Shown here piece after piece: positions 8,210 through 17,666 of a stretch of DNA of 64,000 bases. Position numbers and translations under genes: made by a program. The stretch is from assembly GCA_029266655.1 (NCBI GenBank), contig JAQSWL010000017.1:1-64000 (forward strand), written 5' to 3'. Below the pieces are notes generated by a model. The model searched no databases. It saw only the letters and a program-made list of their open reading frames with translations, and was not told the origin of the DNA. Source of the DNA: Candidatus Midichloriaceae bacterium. Lineage in GTDB: Bacteria > Pseudomonadota > Alphaproteobacteria > Rickettsiales > Midichloriaceae. Positions within the stretch are counted from its first letter, which is position 1; every line of letters begins with the position of its first letter.

Positions 8210-9031
8210 ATGAAAATGGGATTGTACTGCTCTTTACTGTTACACTTGGTTGCCCTAGCATTCTTATTTTTAGGATTCCCACTAATTGTAAGCGAGATGA
8301 ACCAGGACTATGCGATTATAGCAGAAGTTGTCCCCGTAAGCGAACTTACCAATGTAAAAATTAAGAGTTCTGACAAAGCAGCTGAACAAGAAAAAGAAGC
8401 GAAAAAATCTTCTAAAGCTCCAGAAACCAAAAAGCCTGAAGAAAGCAAGACCAGCAAAACAAAAGATGCAAAGCAAGCGGATGCAGAAAAAGTTCCTGAC
8501 AAAAACGTGAAGGACAAAAAAGATAAAAAAGTTCCTCAAAAAATTGAAGAAAAAACAGATGATGCCAAGAAGAAAAAAACAGATGACACTTTTGCAAAAA
8601 GCATTTTAAAAACTTTAGAGCAGGATGCTAAAAAGAATTTAGATGCTAAAGCAGATAAGGATTTTAAAGAATTAGAAAAATCCTTAAAAGGCGAAACCAA
8701 TAAGGAATACAATCCTAATTTACCTATGACTATCAGTGAAATTGATGGCATAAAATCACAAATAATTAGCAAGTGGAATACAGCTTCTTTTAGCGGGTCA
8801 GCAGAAAAAGGCATGCAAGTAATAGTGAAGATAGAGCTAGATATGGAGGGTAAGGTTATAAGCGCAATGCCAATTGCCGATAATAACTCCTCACCATATT
8901 ATCGGGCTTTTGTGGAAAGCGCTGTAAGAGCAGTGAAAATGGCCTCCCCAATCCAAAATCTAAGCAAAGAGAAGTATCACACTTGGAAAGATATAGAGTT
9001 TAGGTTTGACTCTAGTGGTATGATTTATTAG
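8210..9031 (+). CDS. tolA: TolA-like periplasmic bridging protein
   Basis: Links the inner-membrane TolQR motor to the outer membrane. The 273 residues show TolA architecture: one N-terminal membrane helix (about 5-27), a long Lys/Glu/Ala-rich helical region (about 45-165) and a C-terminal globular domain (about 175-273, with SKWNTASFSGSAEKG and a VKIELDMEGKVISA strand pair). Sequence of the middle is low complexity, so identity comes from architecture and operon position. No tolB or pal follows; instead the gene meets a convergent ATPase gene, overlapping by a few bases at their stops. Confidence 0.88.
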   Translation: MKMGLYCSLLLHLVALAFLFLGFPLIVSEMNQDYAIIAEVVPVSELTNVKIKSSDKAAEQEKEAKKSSKAPETKKPEESKTSKTKDAKQADAEKVPDKNVKDKKDKKVPQKIEEKTDDAKKKKTDDTFAKSILKTLEQDAKKNLDAKADKDFKELEKSLKGETNKEYNPNLPMTISEIDGIKSQIISKWNTASFSGSAEKGMQVIVKIELDMEGKVISAMPIADNNSSPYYRAFVESAVRAVKMASPIQNLSKEKYHTWKDIEFRFDSSGMIY

Positions 9032-10266
9032 CCCCATAAAACACTTATAGGCACTGCCCACATATCCGAACCAAAAGAAAGTACATTTTCCCCTGTATAA
9101 AGAACAATGCCAATGAATGTATGCTTGCCAGCCATATTATCACGAAACCATTTTAGATGTTTGAAACTGTCTTGTGATAGAGCAGACCCTGCTTTAACTT
9201 CAATACCTAAAAGATTGCCGTCTTCATTCTCAATTATGAAATCAACTTCCCGCTTTTCTCGATCCCTGTAATGGTATATTTGATATTCTTGTTGCTGCGC
9301 ATCTATTAGTGCCGCTAGTTGGGTGAATACAAATGTTTCAATTAACTTGCCAGTCTTGTCTCCATCCAATCGAATTTTTTCAAAACGCCAGCCCAAGATT
9401 GTACCCATTATCCCAGTATCGGTCATGAATAATTTATCATGCTTATTAACGCGATCATAATCTGTTTTTGACCAAGGCCTTACTCTTTCAACCAGATATA
9501 ATGCTTCTAAAGCGTTTATATAACTTACCAAGGTTTGCCTGGCTATACCAAGGCTAGAACAAATTGCAGATATATCTATAAATTTACTAGACCATGCCGC
9601 AAGTACATATAGAAGCTCTTTCATGCTATTTTGACGTTTTATATTTATTATATCATGGAGATCACGCTGAGTAATAGCGGCGATATAATCTTTGTACCAC
9701 ATACTCTCTTCTTGAATTATCCCCAAACTTAGAGCTTCCGGGAAGCCTCCTTTAAGTGCTGTTATAATATATGCATCTTTATCGCAAATTATTTCGTGTG
9801 TTTTAAATACCTTATTAAAAGCGTTTTCCAAAAAACAAGGTTGCTTCCCATAGAGTTCTCCTTGCGTCAAAGGTCTAAGGCGGATGTTGGATATACGGCC
9901 GGCTAGAGACTCTTTAGCTGCTGGTATAGAGTATAGATTCGCTGAACCAGTTAATAGAAATCTTCCAGGTTTTTGCACTTGATCAACATCCATCTTCACA
10001 GCCTGCAAAAGTGTTGGCGCCTTTTGAACCTCATCAATAATCATAAGTTCATTACCATGCCTTACGAAACCATGTGGATCACTAAGGGCAGCTTCTAAAA
10101 GCGTTACATCATCTAAGCTACGATATATAGCATCAATAGAAGCTAAATCTCTAGAAAGCGTTGTCTTTCCGCATTGTCGAGATCCTGACAAAACAATAAC
10201 TCTGCGAGATTGCAGCGATTTATTTACTGTATCATACTGCCATCTTTTGTATTTGTGATCAGCCAT
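9028..10266 (-). CDS. AAA ATPase with DUF4143 domain
   Basis: A member of the AAA_14/DUF4143 ATPase group, common in bacteria and archaea and of unsettled function; often strain-variable. Numbering from the ATG at 10266 (413 residues), Walker A is GSRQCGKTT at 28-36, Walker B is LMIIDEVQ at 74-81, and a sensor strand is FLLTGSANLYS. The C-terminal DUF4143 part has a nuclease-like core, REVDFIIE followed by LLGIEVKAG. The frame stays open to 10398, but the extra 44 residues look like translated GC-richer repeat-like DNA, and GGAA lies before 10266. It is convergent with tolA and is a likely acquired accessory gene. Confidence 0.85.
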   Translation of the reverse strand: MADHKYKRWQYDTVNKSLQSRRVIVLSGSRQCGKTTLSRDLASIDAIYRSLDDVTLLEAALSDPHGFVRHGNELMIIDEVQKAPTLLQAVKMDVDQVQKPGRFLLTGSANLYSIPAAKESLAGRISNIRLRPLTQGELYGKQPCFLENAFNKVFKTHEIICDKDAYIITALKGGFPEALSLGIIQEESMWYKDYIAAITQRDLHDIINIKRQNSMKELLYVLAAWSSKFIDISAICSSLGIARQTLVSYINALEALYLVERVRPWSKTDYDRVNKHDKLFMTDTGIMGTILGWRFEKIRLDGDKTGKLIETFVFTQLAALIDAQQQEYQIYHYRDREKREVDFIIENEDGNLLGIEVKAGSALSQDSFKHLKWFRDNMAGKHTFIGIVLYTGENVLSFGSDMWAVPISVLWG

Positions 10267-10510
10267 GTTATATTTCCATGCATATTTAATTATTTTTATA
10301 ACATAATCTCCGCTATTTTGCAATTTGAAAACCCGCGATTTTACAGGTTTGGGTGCCGCGATTTTGAAGGCAGCGCCTCGCCACGACACGTTTCGCACAC
10401 TTTTCAGGCTGTTTTAGCTATATGCGAACTTGATTTAATATTGGCCGGTTAACCATTTATTAATCAAATTCAGTTACATTTGGGGAATAACGGATTTTTA
10501 GGTAGTTTAT

Positions 10511-11416
10511 ATGCTAGGCAATTTTAGTATTCCTGAACTTATATCATCTGATTGTGAAAGTATATTAAGAAAAATTCATGATTTAATAACAGAATATTAC
10601 GATGGAGCGAGAGGCAAGTATATACGACAGTACGATAATATAAAAGCTGCTAAACTACAGGAAGAAAAAGGATTTGGTGGGGATATAAAAAAAGTTGAGT
10701 ATGATTTTAAATTTAAGATTCGTTCAGAATTATACGAAATGTTGAGAAGTAGCGGTTTTGGTCAGATAGATATGTATATCCAAGAAAGAAATGAGGGAAA
10801 GGACTTTGGTAATGAAAAAGCTTGCCAAAAAGTTGATAAATTAATAGGCAAATTAGACGCTGAGATTGATAAAATCTTTCAAGGGTTTATTACAATGTAT
10901 GAAAGAGTAAAAGAAGAGGGGGAGCTGCGGGAAGTAAATACCATAGAAAAAATAGAGCTTTCTAATAGGCAGATGATGGCATTTATATCTGGGGTTGGGC
11001 TTGCAGCAGCAGCTCTTGCTGCTGGGTTAATACCTATTATCGCAGCTGGAATAACTGCTCAAACGGTTGGTGGTGCCGCCTTAGGATTTTTAGGTTCAGT
11101 AGCAACATATTATGCGGCAAATGAATTATCAAGTAGGGCAGACTATCATCGTAATGGAGGTGAGCGGGTTACCAAAACTGAATTCATAGGTGTTGATGTG
11201 CAAAAAGAAAGTGAAAAATTATACGATGCATTTGAAGATGTATTAAAAGTAAATGTTCTTACAATCCGCTCATCAGTAAACTCTTTTGTGAAAGAGGAGT
11301 TGCAATCTCCTTCGAAAGAAGATAAGGAGCCGACTAAGGGTAATTTCATTAGTTATTTGAATAAGCTAGGGGAGAAAATTGATGGTAAGGATAAAGGTGA
11401 AGGCCAGGAGCGGTAG
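10511..11416 (+). CDS. Hypothetical helical protein with hydrophobic core
   Basis: A 301-residue protein I do not recognise. Residues 1-150 and 205-290 are charged and probably helical (many Lys/Glu, coiled-coil-like spacing). Residues 156-203 form a continuous Gly/Ala-rich hydrophobic stretch long enough for two membrane helices (AAALAAGLIPIIAAGITAQT). The C-terminus is hydrophilic and Lys/Glu-rich. No signal peptide is visible. The layout resembles the unrelated-looking protein at 50886 and is reminiscent of alpha-helical pore-forming proteins, but that is only a structural analogy. It stands alone between the ATPase and rnd. Confidence 0.7.
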   Translation: MLGNFSIPELISSDCESILRKIHDLITEYYDGARGKYIRQYDNIKAAKLQEEKGFGGDIKKVEYDFKFKIRSELYEMLRSSGFGQIDMYIQERNEGKDFGNEKACQKVDKLIGKLDAEIDKIFQGFITMYERVKEEGELREVNTIEKIELSNRQMMAFISGVGLAAAALAAGLIPIIAAGITAQTVGGAALGFLGSVATYYAANELSSRADYHRNGGERVTKTEFIGVDVQKESEKLYDAFEDVLKVNVLTIRSSVNSFVKEELQSPSKEDKEPTKGNFISYLNKLGEKIDGKDKGEGQER

Positions 11417-11450
11417 GGGCAAGGTCAAAGGCCAACGGCTTTATTTGAAC

Positions 11451-12506
11451 TCATAGAGCGCAGTTAGAGTAACTAGCAAAAATCTCTTTACGCCAGCCGT
11501 TTAAAACTTTGCAACCTTTAACCTTGCCGTTTGCGAGCGCCACTAGGTCATTACGGTTGGCAAGCAGCGATGGAGCAATGCCCAAGCGCTTCGATTCATT
11601 AAGCAAAAAGGTTTTTAATTTGTTATAAGCTTCTTTGTCTGCATCTTCTCTTTTATAACAGTTAAGTAGATAAGACTTAACGATTGTATGAATCTCTGGG
11701 CTTTCTGCTTGCTTCAGATATGCATCCTCAGTAATGCCAAGTTTCGCACTTAACCTCTCAAAGCCTTTGGAATTTTTAACAACAAAAGAAATCTCATCAT
11801 CCTTTGCAATAAAATTCCTTGGTTTATTCATGCGTTCAGCTTGCTGCTCTCGTGCAAGAAGTAAAACATAGACTCGGCTAAGAGACTGCACACCTTTAAA
11901 ATTTTGCACAAATTTGCCCAGAAAATTAATCGCTTCCGGTTGAGTATATAAATAGCTTTCCAAAGCTTTATTTTCTTCTTCAAGCCAACTTAGCATAGAT
12001 TTCGCTTCTATGCTCTTCCTAAGCGTTTCATACATCCCAATCAAATAAGTAACATCCCCTAGCGCGTATTCAATTTGGCTGGGCGACAACGGCCTTCTAA
12101 GCCAATCAGAGAATTGGTTGTCTTTAGAAATTATATTTCCACACAATTCGCGCACTAGCTTTTCATAGCTGGGCGGTTCCATAAAACCTGTAAAGCAAGC
12201 AGCAATTTGTGTGTCAAAAATATTAGTTGGAACAAACTTAAAATGATAAGAAAGGATTTCCACATCTTGGCGTGCAGCATGAAAAATTTTCATTACCTTA
12301 TCATCGGCAAGTATTCCTCCGATTTCAGTAAGGTCCAAACTAGATAATACATCAATGCATTTTATCTGTGATGATGTTGCTATTTGAATCAGCGATAAAA
12401 TCGGGTAATAGCTTTTTTCTCGCACAAATTCAGTATCTACGCCTATTATGTTTTGGGTGCGCAGATGACTACAAAAAGAGTCCAAATCTTTCTGGTTAGT
12501 TATCAT
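11451..12506 (-). CDS. rnd: Ribonuclease D
   Basis: 3'-5' exoribonuclease acting on tRNA precursors and other structured RNAs. The 351-residue protein has the DEDDy exonuclease domain: Asp24 and Glu26 in GVDTEFVRE, the Asp of FHAARQDVEIL and the Tyr/Asp motif YALGDVTYL, followed by an HRDC-like helical region after about residue 200. Its start overlaps the ftsK stop by four bases (ATGA), so the two are translationally coupled. Confidence 0.93.
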   Translation of the reverse strand: MITNQKDLDSFCSHLRTQNIIGVDTEFVREKSYYPILSLIQIATSSQIKCIDVLSSLDLTEIGGILADDKVMKIFHAARQDVEILSYHFKFVPTNIFDTQIAACFTGFMEPPSYEKLVRELCGNIISKDNQFSDWLRRPLSPSQIEYALGDVTYLIGMYETLRKSIEAKSMLSWLEEENKALESYLYTQPEAINFLGKFVQNFKGVQSLSRVYVLLLAREQQAERMNKPRNFIAKDDEISFVVKNSKGFERLSAKLGITEDAYLKQAESPEIHTIVKSYLLNCYKREDADKEAYNKLKTFLLNESKRLGIAPSLLANRNDLVALANGKVKGCKVLNGWRKEIFASYSNCAL

Positions 12507-14728
12507 TCTTCACCAATCAATATATCGCGCTTGCCTACATGATTAGGTGCGCTAACCACCCCCTCACGTTCCATCCGCTCTATTAAATTTGCCGCTCGGT
12601 TATAACCTATGCGCAAACACCTTTGCACATAGCTGGTAGAAGCCTTGCGATCTTTAAGCACAATTGCCAAAGCCTGATCGTATAACTCATCACCTGAAGA
12701 TCCCAGATCTATTCCTATGCTTTCATCATCTTCTTCACTAACCGTAATGTTTTCAATATATTGAGGGGACCCTTGGTCTTTAAGGAATTTAGTAACGCTT
12801 TCTACCTCCGCATCGCTTACAAATGGGCCATGAACGCGCTCTAATCTACCTCCGCCACGCATAAATAGCATATCACCCATTCCAAGCAATTGTTCAGCAC
12901 CCTGTTCTCCCAAAATGGTGCGACTATCAATTTTAGAAGTAACCTGGAAGCTAATTCTGGTTGGGAAGTTAGCCTTGATCACTCCAGTAATAACATCAAC
13001 CGAAGGTCTTTGTGTTGCCATTATTATGTGGATTCCCGCAGCACGCGCCATTTGCGCTAGTCTTTGAATAGAGCCCTCAATTTCTTTGCCAGCAACTATC
13101 ATAAGATCAGCCATTTCATCGACTATCACTACTATATAAGGCAGATGTTTTTGCTCAATGCTTATGGTTTCATATTTAGGTTGACCTGTTGCAGAGTCAA
13201 AACCAATTTGAATTTGCTTCTCAAGCTTTTTACCAGTTTTAATAGCATCAGCAATTACTTTATTATATCCATCTAAGTTTCGCACACCTAGCATAGACAT
13301 TAGGCGATAGCGATTCTCCATCTCTTTCACTACCCATTTAAGCGCAGATATAGCCTTCTTAGGCTCTGTAACCACTGGCGCAAGCAAGTGCGGAATGCCA
13401 TCGTAAATAGAAAGCTCCAACATTTTTGGATCTATCATAATAAAGCGGCACTCAGATGGGGTGTGCATGTAAAGCAGTGAGAGAATCATTGTGTTAATGG
13501 CAACAGATTTTCCCGAACCTGTGGTACCAGCAACTAATAAGTGGGGCATTTTTGCAAGATCTGCAATTACCGGTTCACCAGCAATATTTTTGCCTAAAAT
13601 AATTGGAAGTTTATCGTCACAATCTTGATACAGCTTAGATTCTAATAATTCTCTTAATGCCACTATCTCTCTATGAGAGTTTGGCAATTCTATACCTAAA
13701 GAACTTTTACCTGGGATAACAGCTATACGTGCTGAAATAGCGCTCATGGAGCGCGCTATATCATCTGAGAGTCCGATAACACGGGAAGATTTAGTGCCAG
13801 CTGTTGGTTCAAATTCATATAAAGTAACCACTGGACCTGGATGTATCTTGGTTATATCGCCTACTATACCAAAATCTGACAAAACTTTTTGCAATAACTT
13901 AGAATTTTGATTAAGTGAGGATTCACTCAATTGAAACTTTTTAGTCTTCTCAGATAAATCTTTTAAGAGTGTAGAAGGTGGCAGCTCAAATTCATCAGGC
14001 TCTAATTTAAGTTTAGATTGAATTTTAGCCTTCGAACCAGAAAGTTTTGCTTTATTTACTATTTCAATAGAATGTGGAGCTTGGCTCTCAACTTCTTCTT
14101 CCTGTTCATCCAAAACTTTGCGCCTAAAGAAAATTCTGCATATTAACTTATAAGTTAACCTCATAGTCCAAAGCAGAATTTTTCCAGCATAAATCAGCGC
14201 TTTTATAAAATGCACTATAGCTTTCAAAATATCCTTAAGCCCTATGTTAAGAGCAATTGCCGAACTAACTATACTGGCAAGTAATGCTGACGCAAAAATC
14301 GCTAGCTGCCCCACTTTAAACTGCATTTCTCCAAGCATAAATGCGCCTACAAAGCCGCCAATGTCTTTGCTTAGATTCAGATGTTGTGCAGCAAGTGCAG
14401 CAGTGAATGATACTGCTAGGATAGAGAGTATCATAGCACAAAGTCTTAATATTATAATATTGTATTGTCGCTTCAAAAGCATATTGAAGCCAAGTTTATA
14501 TAAAAACAAGATTGGCACAATAAGGCCAAGCCCAAAACCATTGATCAATGGACCAGCTATATATGCTCCCCAGAGGCCAGCCCAATTGGATATTTTTGCA
14601 ACCTCCCCAACACGGTTAAATGAAGGATCCATAGCGTTATAGCTTAGGAGCGCAACAGATATAAAAATTCCAAACCCGACAAGGAGTAACCCCCAAAGAT
14701 TGCAGACAAACCTTTTAATCATTACCAC
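12503..14728 (-). CDS. ftsK: DNA translocase FtsK
   Basis: Septal, membrane-anchored motor that pumps chromosome termini and activates XerCD. The 741-residue protein has four to five N-terminal membrane helices (to about residue 190), a short linker, and the RecA-like motor with Walker A at about 400-408 (AGTTGSGKS, Lys407), Walker B FIMIDPKMLELSIYDGIPH region and the IIMATQRPSVDVITG motif. The C-terminal winged-helix gamma domain, which reads KOPS sites, is present at about 670-735 (SYVQRCLRIGYNRA). The linker is short compared with E. coli, as usual in alphaproteobacteria. First gene of ftsK-rnd. Confidence 0.97.
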   Translation of the reverse strand: MVMIKRFVCNLWGLLLVGFGIFISVALLSYNAMDPSFNRVGEVAKISNWAGLWGAYIAGPLINGFGLGLIVPILFLYKLGFNMLLKRQYNIIILRLCAMILSILAVSFTAALAAQHLNLSKDIGGFVGAFMLGEMQFKVGQLAIFASALLASIVSSAIALNIGLKDILKAIVHFIKALIYAGKILLWTMRLTYKLICRIFFRRKVLDEQEEEVESQAPHSIEIVNKAKLSGSKAKIQSKLKLEPDEFELPPSTLLKDLSEKTKKFQLSESSLNQNSKLLQKVLSDFGIVGDITKIHPGPVVTLYEFEPTAGTKSSRVIGLSDDIARSMSAISARIAVIPGKSSLGIELPNSHREIVALRELLESKLYQDCDDKLPIILGKNIAGEPVIADLAKMPHLLVAGTTGSGKSVAINTMILSLLYMHTPSECRFIMIDPKMLELSIYDGIPHLLAPVVTEPKKAISALKWVVKEMENRYRLMSMLGVRNLDGYNKVIADAIKTGKKLEKQIQIGFDSATGQPKYETISIEQKHLPYIVVIVDEMADLMIVAGKEIEGSIQRLAQMARAAGIHIIMATQRPSVDVITGVIKANFPTRISFQVTSKIDSRTILGEQGAEQLLGMGDMLFMRGGGRLERVHGPFVSDAEVESVTKFLKDQGSPQYIENITVSEEDDESIGIDLGSSGDELYDQALAIVLKDRKASTSYVQRCLRIGYNRAANLIERMEREGVVSAPNHVGKRDILIGEE

Positions 14729-14864
14729 TCAATCCTTGTTTATTTGACGTTTAGTTATAGCAAAACTACATATTTAAAGCAAGATAAGTTGAAAAAGCAG
14801 CATTTCAATTTCCTTAATTTTAAAGATTTTGTTCGCTACATGCGGCAATAGATATTATTTTTAT

Positions 14865-15602
14865 TTATCTAAAAGCTACCACCAAATTCACAAGCTCATC
14901 TCTGCCCTCAGGCATTTTGAGATTGTTGGGTTCAAATACATGTTTCCACAAAAAGAATTCATTAAGATTTAATGCTTCAATAACCGACTTATAATCTGAT
15001 TCCTGAGCATAGCTTACTTCATCTTTTAAATAAAATTGAGGCATCTTAAAAAGTTTATCATCATAAGGTTTACCTGCTTCCCGTGAGACAGCACAACCCG
15101 ATTTAGGTGAGATGTAAAACAAATCCTCCGTTGTATTTGTAACTACACATTTGCTTAAATCCAAACCATATCCAGCCTCTTCCATAAATTTAACCTCAAG
15201 AAGAGCATAAGATTTTAAGATCTCAATAATTGCTGGTTCATTGCATAGCTTGTCTAAAAAACTTATCATATTGTCGTAAAGCCTAGCATGTGGGTCTCGC
15301 TCACGGAGCAGCTTTGTGCTCATATCTAAAATGCATTTGAGCAGCTTTATCTTAAGTCTGTCAAACCCAATATGGGCCAAATAATTTTTTATTATCTCCA
15401 CTTTTAAAGTCCCAAGATGGCTCTCCAATCTTGCCCTTAAATCAATATGCACTAAGGAACCATCGTTAATCGCTTGTGAAACTTTACTAGATCTTATAAA
15501 TCCTTTTAGAACCCCATGCTCTCTTGTAAAACACTCAACTATAGAAGAGCTTTCCTGAAACTTATTATTCTTTAATATAATAGCTTGCCCTTCTATGTGC
15601 AT
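14865..15602 (-). CDS. recO: DNA repair protein RecO
   Basis: Recombination mediator that loads RecA with RecR. The 245-residue protein has the N-terminal OB fold (EGQAIILKNNKFQESSSIVECFT at about 4-26, read in pieces) and the helical C-terminal domain typical of RecO, including LLEVKFMEEAGYGLDLSKC. The zinc-binding cysteines are reduced (a Cys in CVVTNT and one in SGCAVS). It follows ftsA by 7 bases, where ftsZ would normally sit. Confidence 0.88.
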   Translation of the reverse strand: MHIEGQAIILKNNKFQESSSIVECFTREHGVLKGFIRSSKVSQAINDGSLVHIDLRARLESHLGTLKVEIIKNYLAHIGFDRLKIKLLKCILDMSTKLLRERDPHARLYDNMISFLDKLCNEPAIIEILKSYALLEVKFMEEAGYGLDLSKCVVTNTTEDLFYISPKSGCAVSREAGKPYDDKLFKMPQFYLKDEVSYAQESDYKSVIEALNLNEFFLWKHVFEPNNLKMPEGRDELVNLVVAFR

Positions 15603-15609
15603 GATATGC

Positions 15610-16854
15610 TTATCCGAAATTCTCCTTAAACCATTGCATTACTCCGCTAATGATTCCTTGATCATTTGTAGTAGATTGTACACCATTTCCGCGGCTATTG
15701 GTTTTTGCAATATGTAATAGCATGCCGATTGGAGAGGAAAAAGCTATGCCACTTGTGCTTTCTGCGAGCCCAGTCAATTCTAGTGGATATCCGATACGAA
15801 CATTTTTGGAAAAGATATGACCTGCAACTTCTTTCAGCCCAGAAAGCTGACTTGCACCACCGGTTATTACTAATTTATTACCACCATATTTATCCATTCC
15901 ACTAGCTTGTAATTTTTTAAGGGAAATATCTAATATCTCCTCAACTCTAGCTCTTATTATTTCAACAAGCTCGGAGCGTTTTACTACATTCATTTCGGTG
16001 TCGTGCTTATTAGATGATATAGGTACTTCAATACCTTCATCATAGTCAGCTGAAGTTAAGATAACTGTGCCATATAAATTTTTAATGCGCTCAGCATTAA
16101 AGAAATCAGTACCAAATCCACGAGCAATATCGTTAGTTACATGCATGCCACCAATAGGTAATGCATCGCTATATAATATATGCCCTTTGTTAAACACTGA
16201 AATTGATGTGCAACCGCCGCCAAATTCTATCATCGTTACACCTAAGTCCATCTCATCCTGAGTAAGACAGGAAAGGCCAGTCGCATAAGCAGAAGAAATG
16301 AAGTTATCCACTTCAAGTTGGCACCTAGCCACACAATTATTGATGTTGAGTAAGTAATTTGTAGGAGAAGATAGTATATGAAAGTCTGCAGCTAAACTGT
16401 TGCCATACATACCAAGTGGGTTATCGATGCCACGATTGCCATCTAGCACATAGTCATAGGCAAAGCTGTGAATTACATCTAGATCTTGATCATTAAATTT
16501 ATCTAGTACTTGAAATACCAAACGATTTATATCCTTATCGCTTATCTCATGCCCTGTTACTAAAAGCTCCGATGCAACACATTGGGATATGAGATTATTA
16601 GAAGAAACGCCAACATATAATGATTTAATAGTTTCTCCTGCCATTTTCTCAGCAGCTTCTACAGCTTGGGCAACTGAGATCTCCGCCGCCCTAATATCAG
16701 TTATTCTGCCAGCCTTAATGCCTTGGGCAATGTTATGACCAATACCAATTACGGCAATTCTGCCAAATGGATCTATTTTGGCTATAAAACACACTACTTT
16801 TGAACTACCAATATCCAAAACTGCAACTGTTGAATTTTTTATTTTCTTAACCAT
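15610..16854 (-). CDS. ftsA: Cell division protein FtsA
   Basis: Actin-like protein that tethers FtsZ to the membrane. The 414-residue sequence has the phosphate-1 motif VLDIGSSKVVCFIAK (about 13-27), the SHS2 insertion around residues 85-165, phosphate-2 MIEFGGGCTSISVF and the adenosine motif LVITGGASQLSG. The C-terminus ends in an amphipathic helix (VMQWFKENFG), the expected membrane tether. It lies 5 bases after ftsQ and 7 before recO. ftsZ is absent from this cluster and from the window. Confidence 0.96.
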   Translation of the reverse strand: MVKKIKNSTVAVLDIGSSKVVCFIAKIDPFGRIAVIGIGHNIAQGIKAGRITDIRAAEISVAQAVEAAEKMAGETIKSLYVGVSSNNLISQCVASELLVTGHEISDKDINRLVFQVLDKFNDQDLDVIHSFAYDYVLDGNRGIDNPLGMYGNSLAADFHILSSPTNYLLNINNCVARCQLEVDNFISSAYATGLSCLTQDEMDLGVTMIEFGGGCTSISVFNKGHILYSDALPIGGMHVTNDIARGFGTDFFNAERIKNLYGTVILTSADYDEGIEVPISSNKHDTEMNVVKRSELVEIIRARVEEILDISLKKLQASGMDKYGGNKLVITGGASQLSGLKEVAGHIFSKNVRIGYPLELTGLAESTSGIAFSSPIGMLLHIAKTNSRGNGVQSTTNDQGIISGVMQWFKENFG

Positions 16855-16859
16855 TTCTC

Positions 16860-17666
16860 TTAATTAATCACCTTTAAATAGATTTTATCAGGGATCAGCC
16901 TCAAATCAACCACGCATGTCTTATATAATTTAGAAATTCTCCCAAAATTCTCTTCAAAAAGCACAGCAGCCTCATAAATATTGGTTTCTGGCAATTTAAA
17001 TATAATGTTGTTTTTTAGCTTAACATCCCAGCGTCTGCCATCAATATAATGTAAGGACTCTATTTGCTTATGAATATTAGTAAAGTTATGCAGCTCTTGC
17101 ATTACCAATTCAAATTTTAAATTTGCACCTTTTCCTAACACTTTTACATAATCTTGAAAATCATCCTCTACATATACTTCTTGAAGTTTTTTGCCATTCC
17201 TGTTTATTAAATAACGCTTGTTTCCTTCTATATAAAGAGCTTGCGGTCTCTCTTCTTTAACAGTTATTATTATAGTTTCTGGAAATACTCTTTCTACTAT
17301 TGCGCCTTCAATCCAGAGCTCTTTTTCTACTTTATTTTTTGCTTCTACAAGATCTAAATTCAGTATTTGATCATTTGTTTTTACCCCTGAAAGAGATATG
17401 ATTTTTTCTGCAGATATCCGATCATTTCCTAAAACTTTTATTGTTGCAACTCTAAAGTCAAATCTCTCTAATTGCTGATTATATAAATCCGTAATAGAGG
17501 TTATCAGGTGGGTTGGGAATATGACTACTGCCACTATAAATAATACTGCGAGCGCAATCATGTTTTTGCAAAACTGTATAAGCACCGGCGACAGCTTATG
17601 CTTCACTTTTTTACGATATTTTTTATAAAGATGGGTATTACTCGAATTCATTTTCTTAAGCAGCAT
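16860..17666 (-). CDS. ftsQ: Cell division protein FtsQ
   Basis: Bitopic membrane protein that links early and late divisome. The 268 residues show a basic cytoplasmic N-terminus, one membrane helix (about 33-55), a POTRA domain (about 73-145; KVLGNDRISAEKIISLSGVK) and the FtsQ/DivIB beta domain with LWIEGAIVERVFPETIIITVKE, read in pieces. Overlaps the 3' end of ddl by 11 bases, indicating coupled translation. Confidence 0.92.
   Translation of the reverse strand: MLLKKMNSSNTHLYKKYRKKVKHKLSPVLIQFCKNMIALAVLFIVAVVIFPTHLITSITDLYNQQLERFDFRVATIKVLGNDRISAEKIISLSGVKTNDQILNLDLVEAKNKVEKELWIEGAIVERVFPETIIITVKEERPQALYIEGNKRYLINRNGKKLQEVYVEDDFQDYVKVLGKGANLKFELVMQELHNFTNIHKQIESLHYIDGRRWDVKLKNNIIFKLPETNIYEAAVLFEENFGRISKLYKTCVVDLRLIPDKIYLKVIN

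Noticed and set aside
8282-8597. Overlapping minus-strand frames opposite the tolA middle
   Set aside because: Phe/Ser/Leu-rich shadows of the Lys/Glu-rich TolA region.
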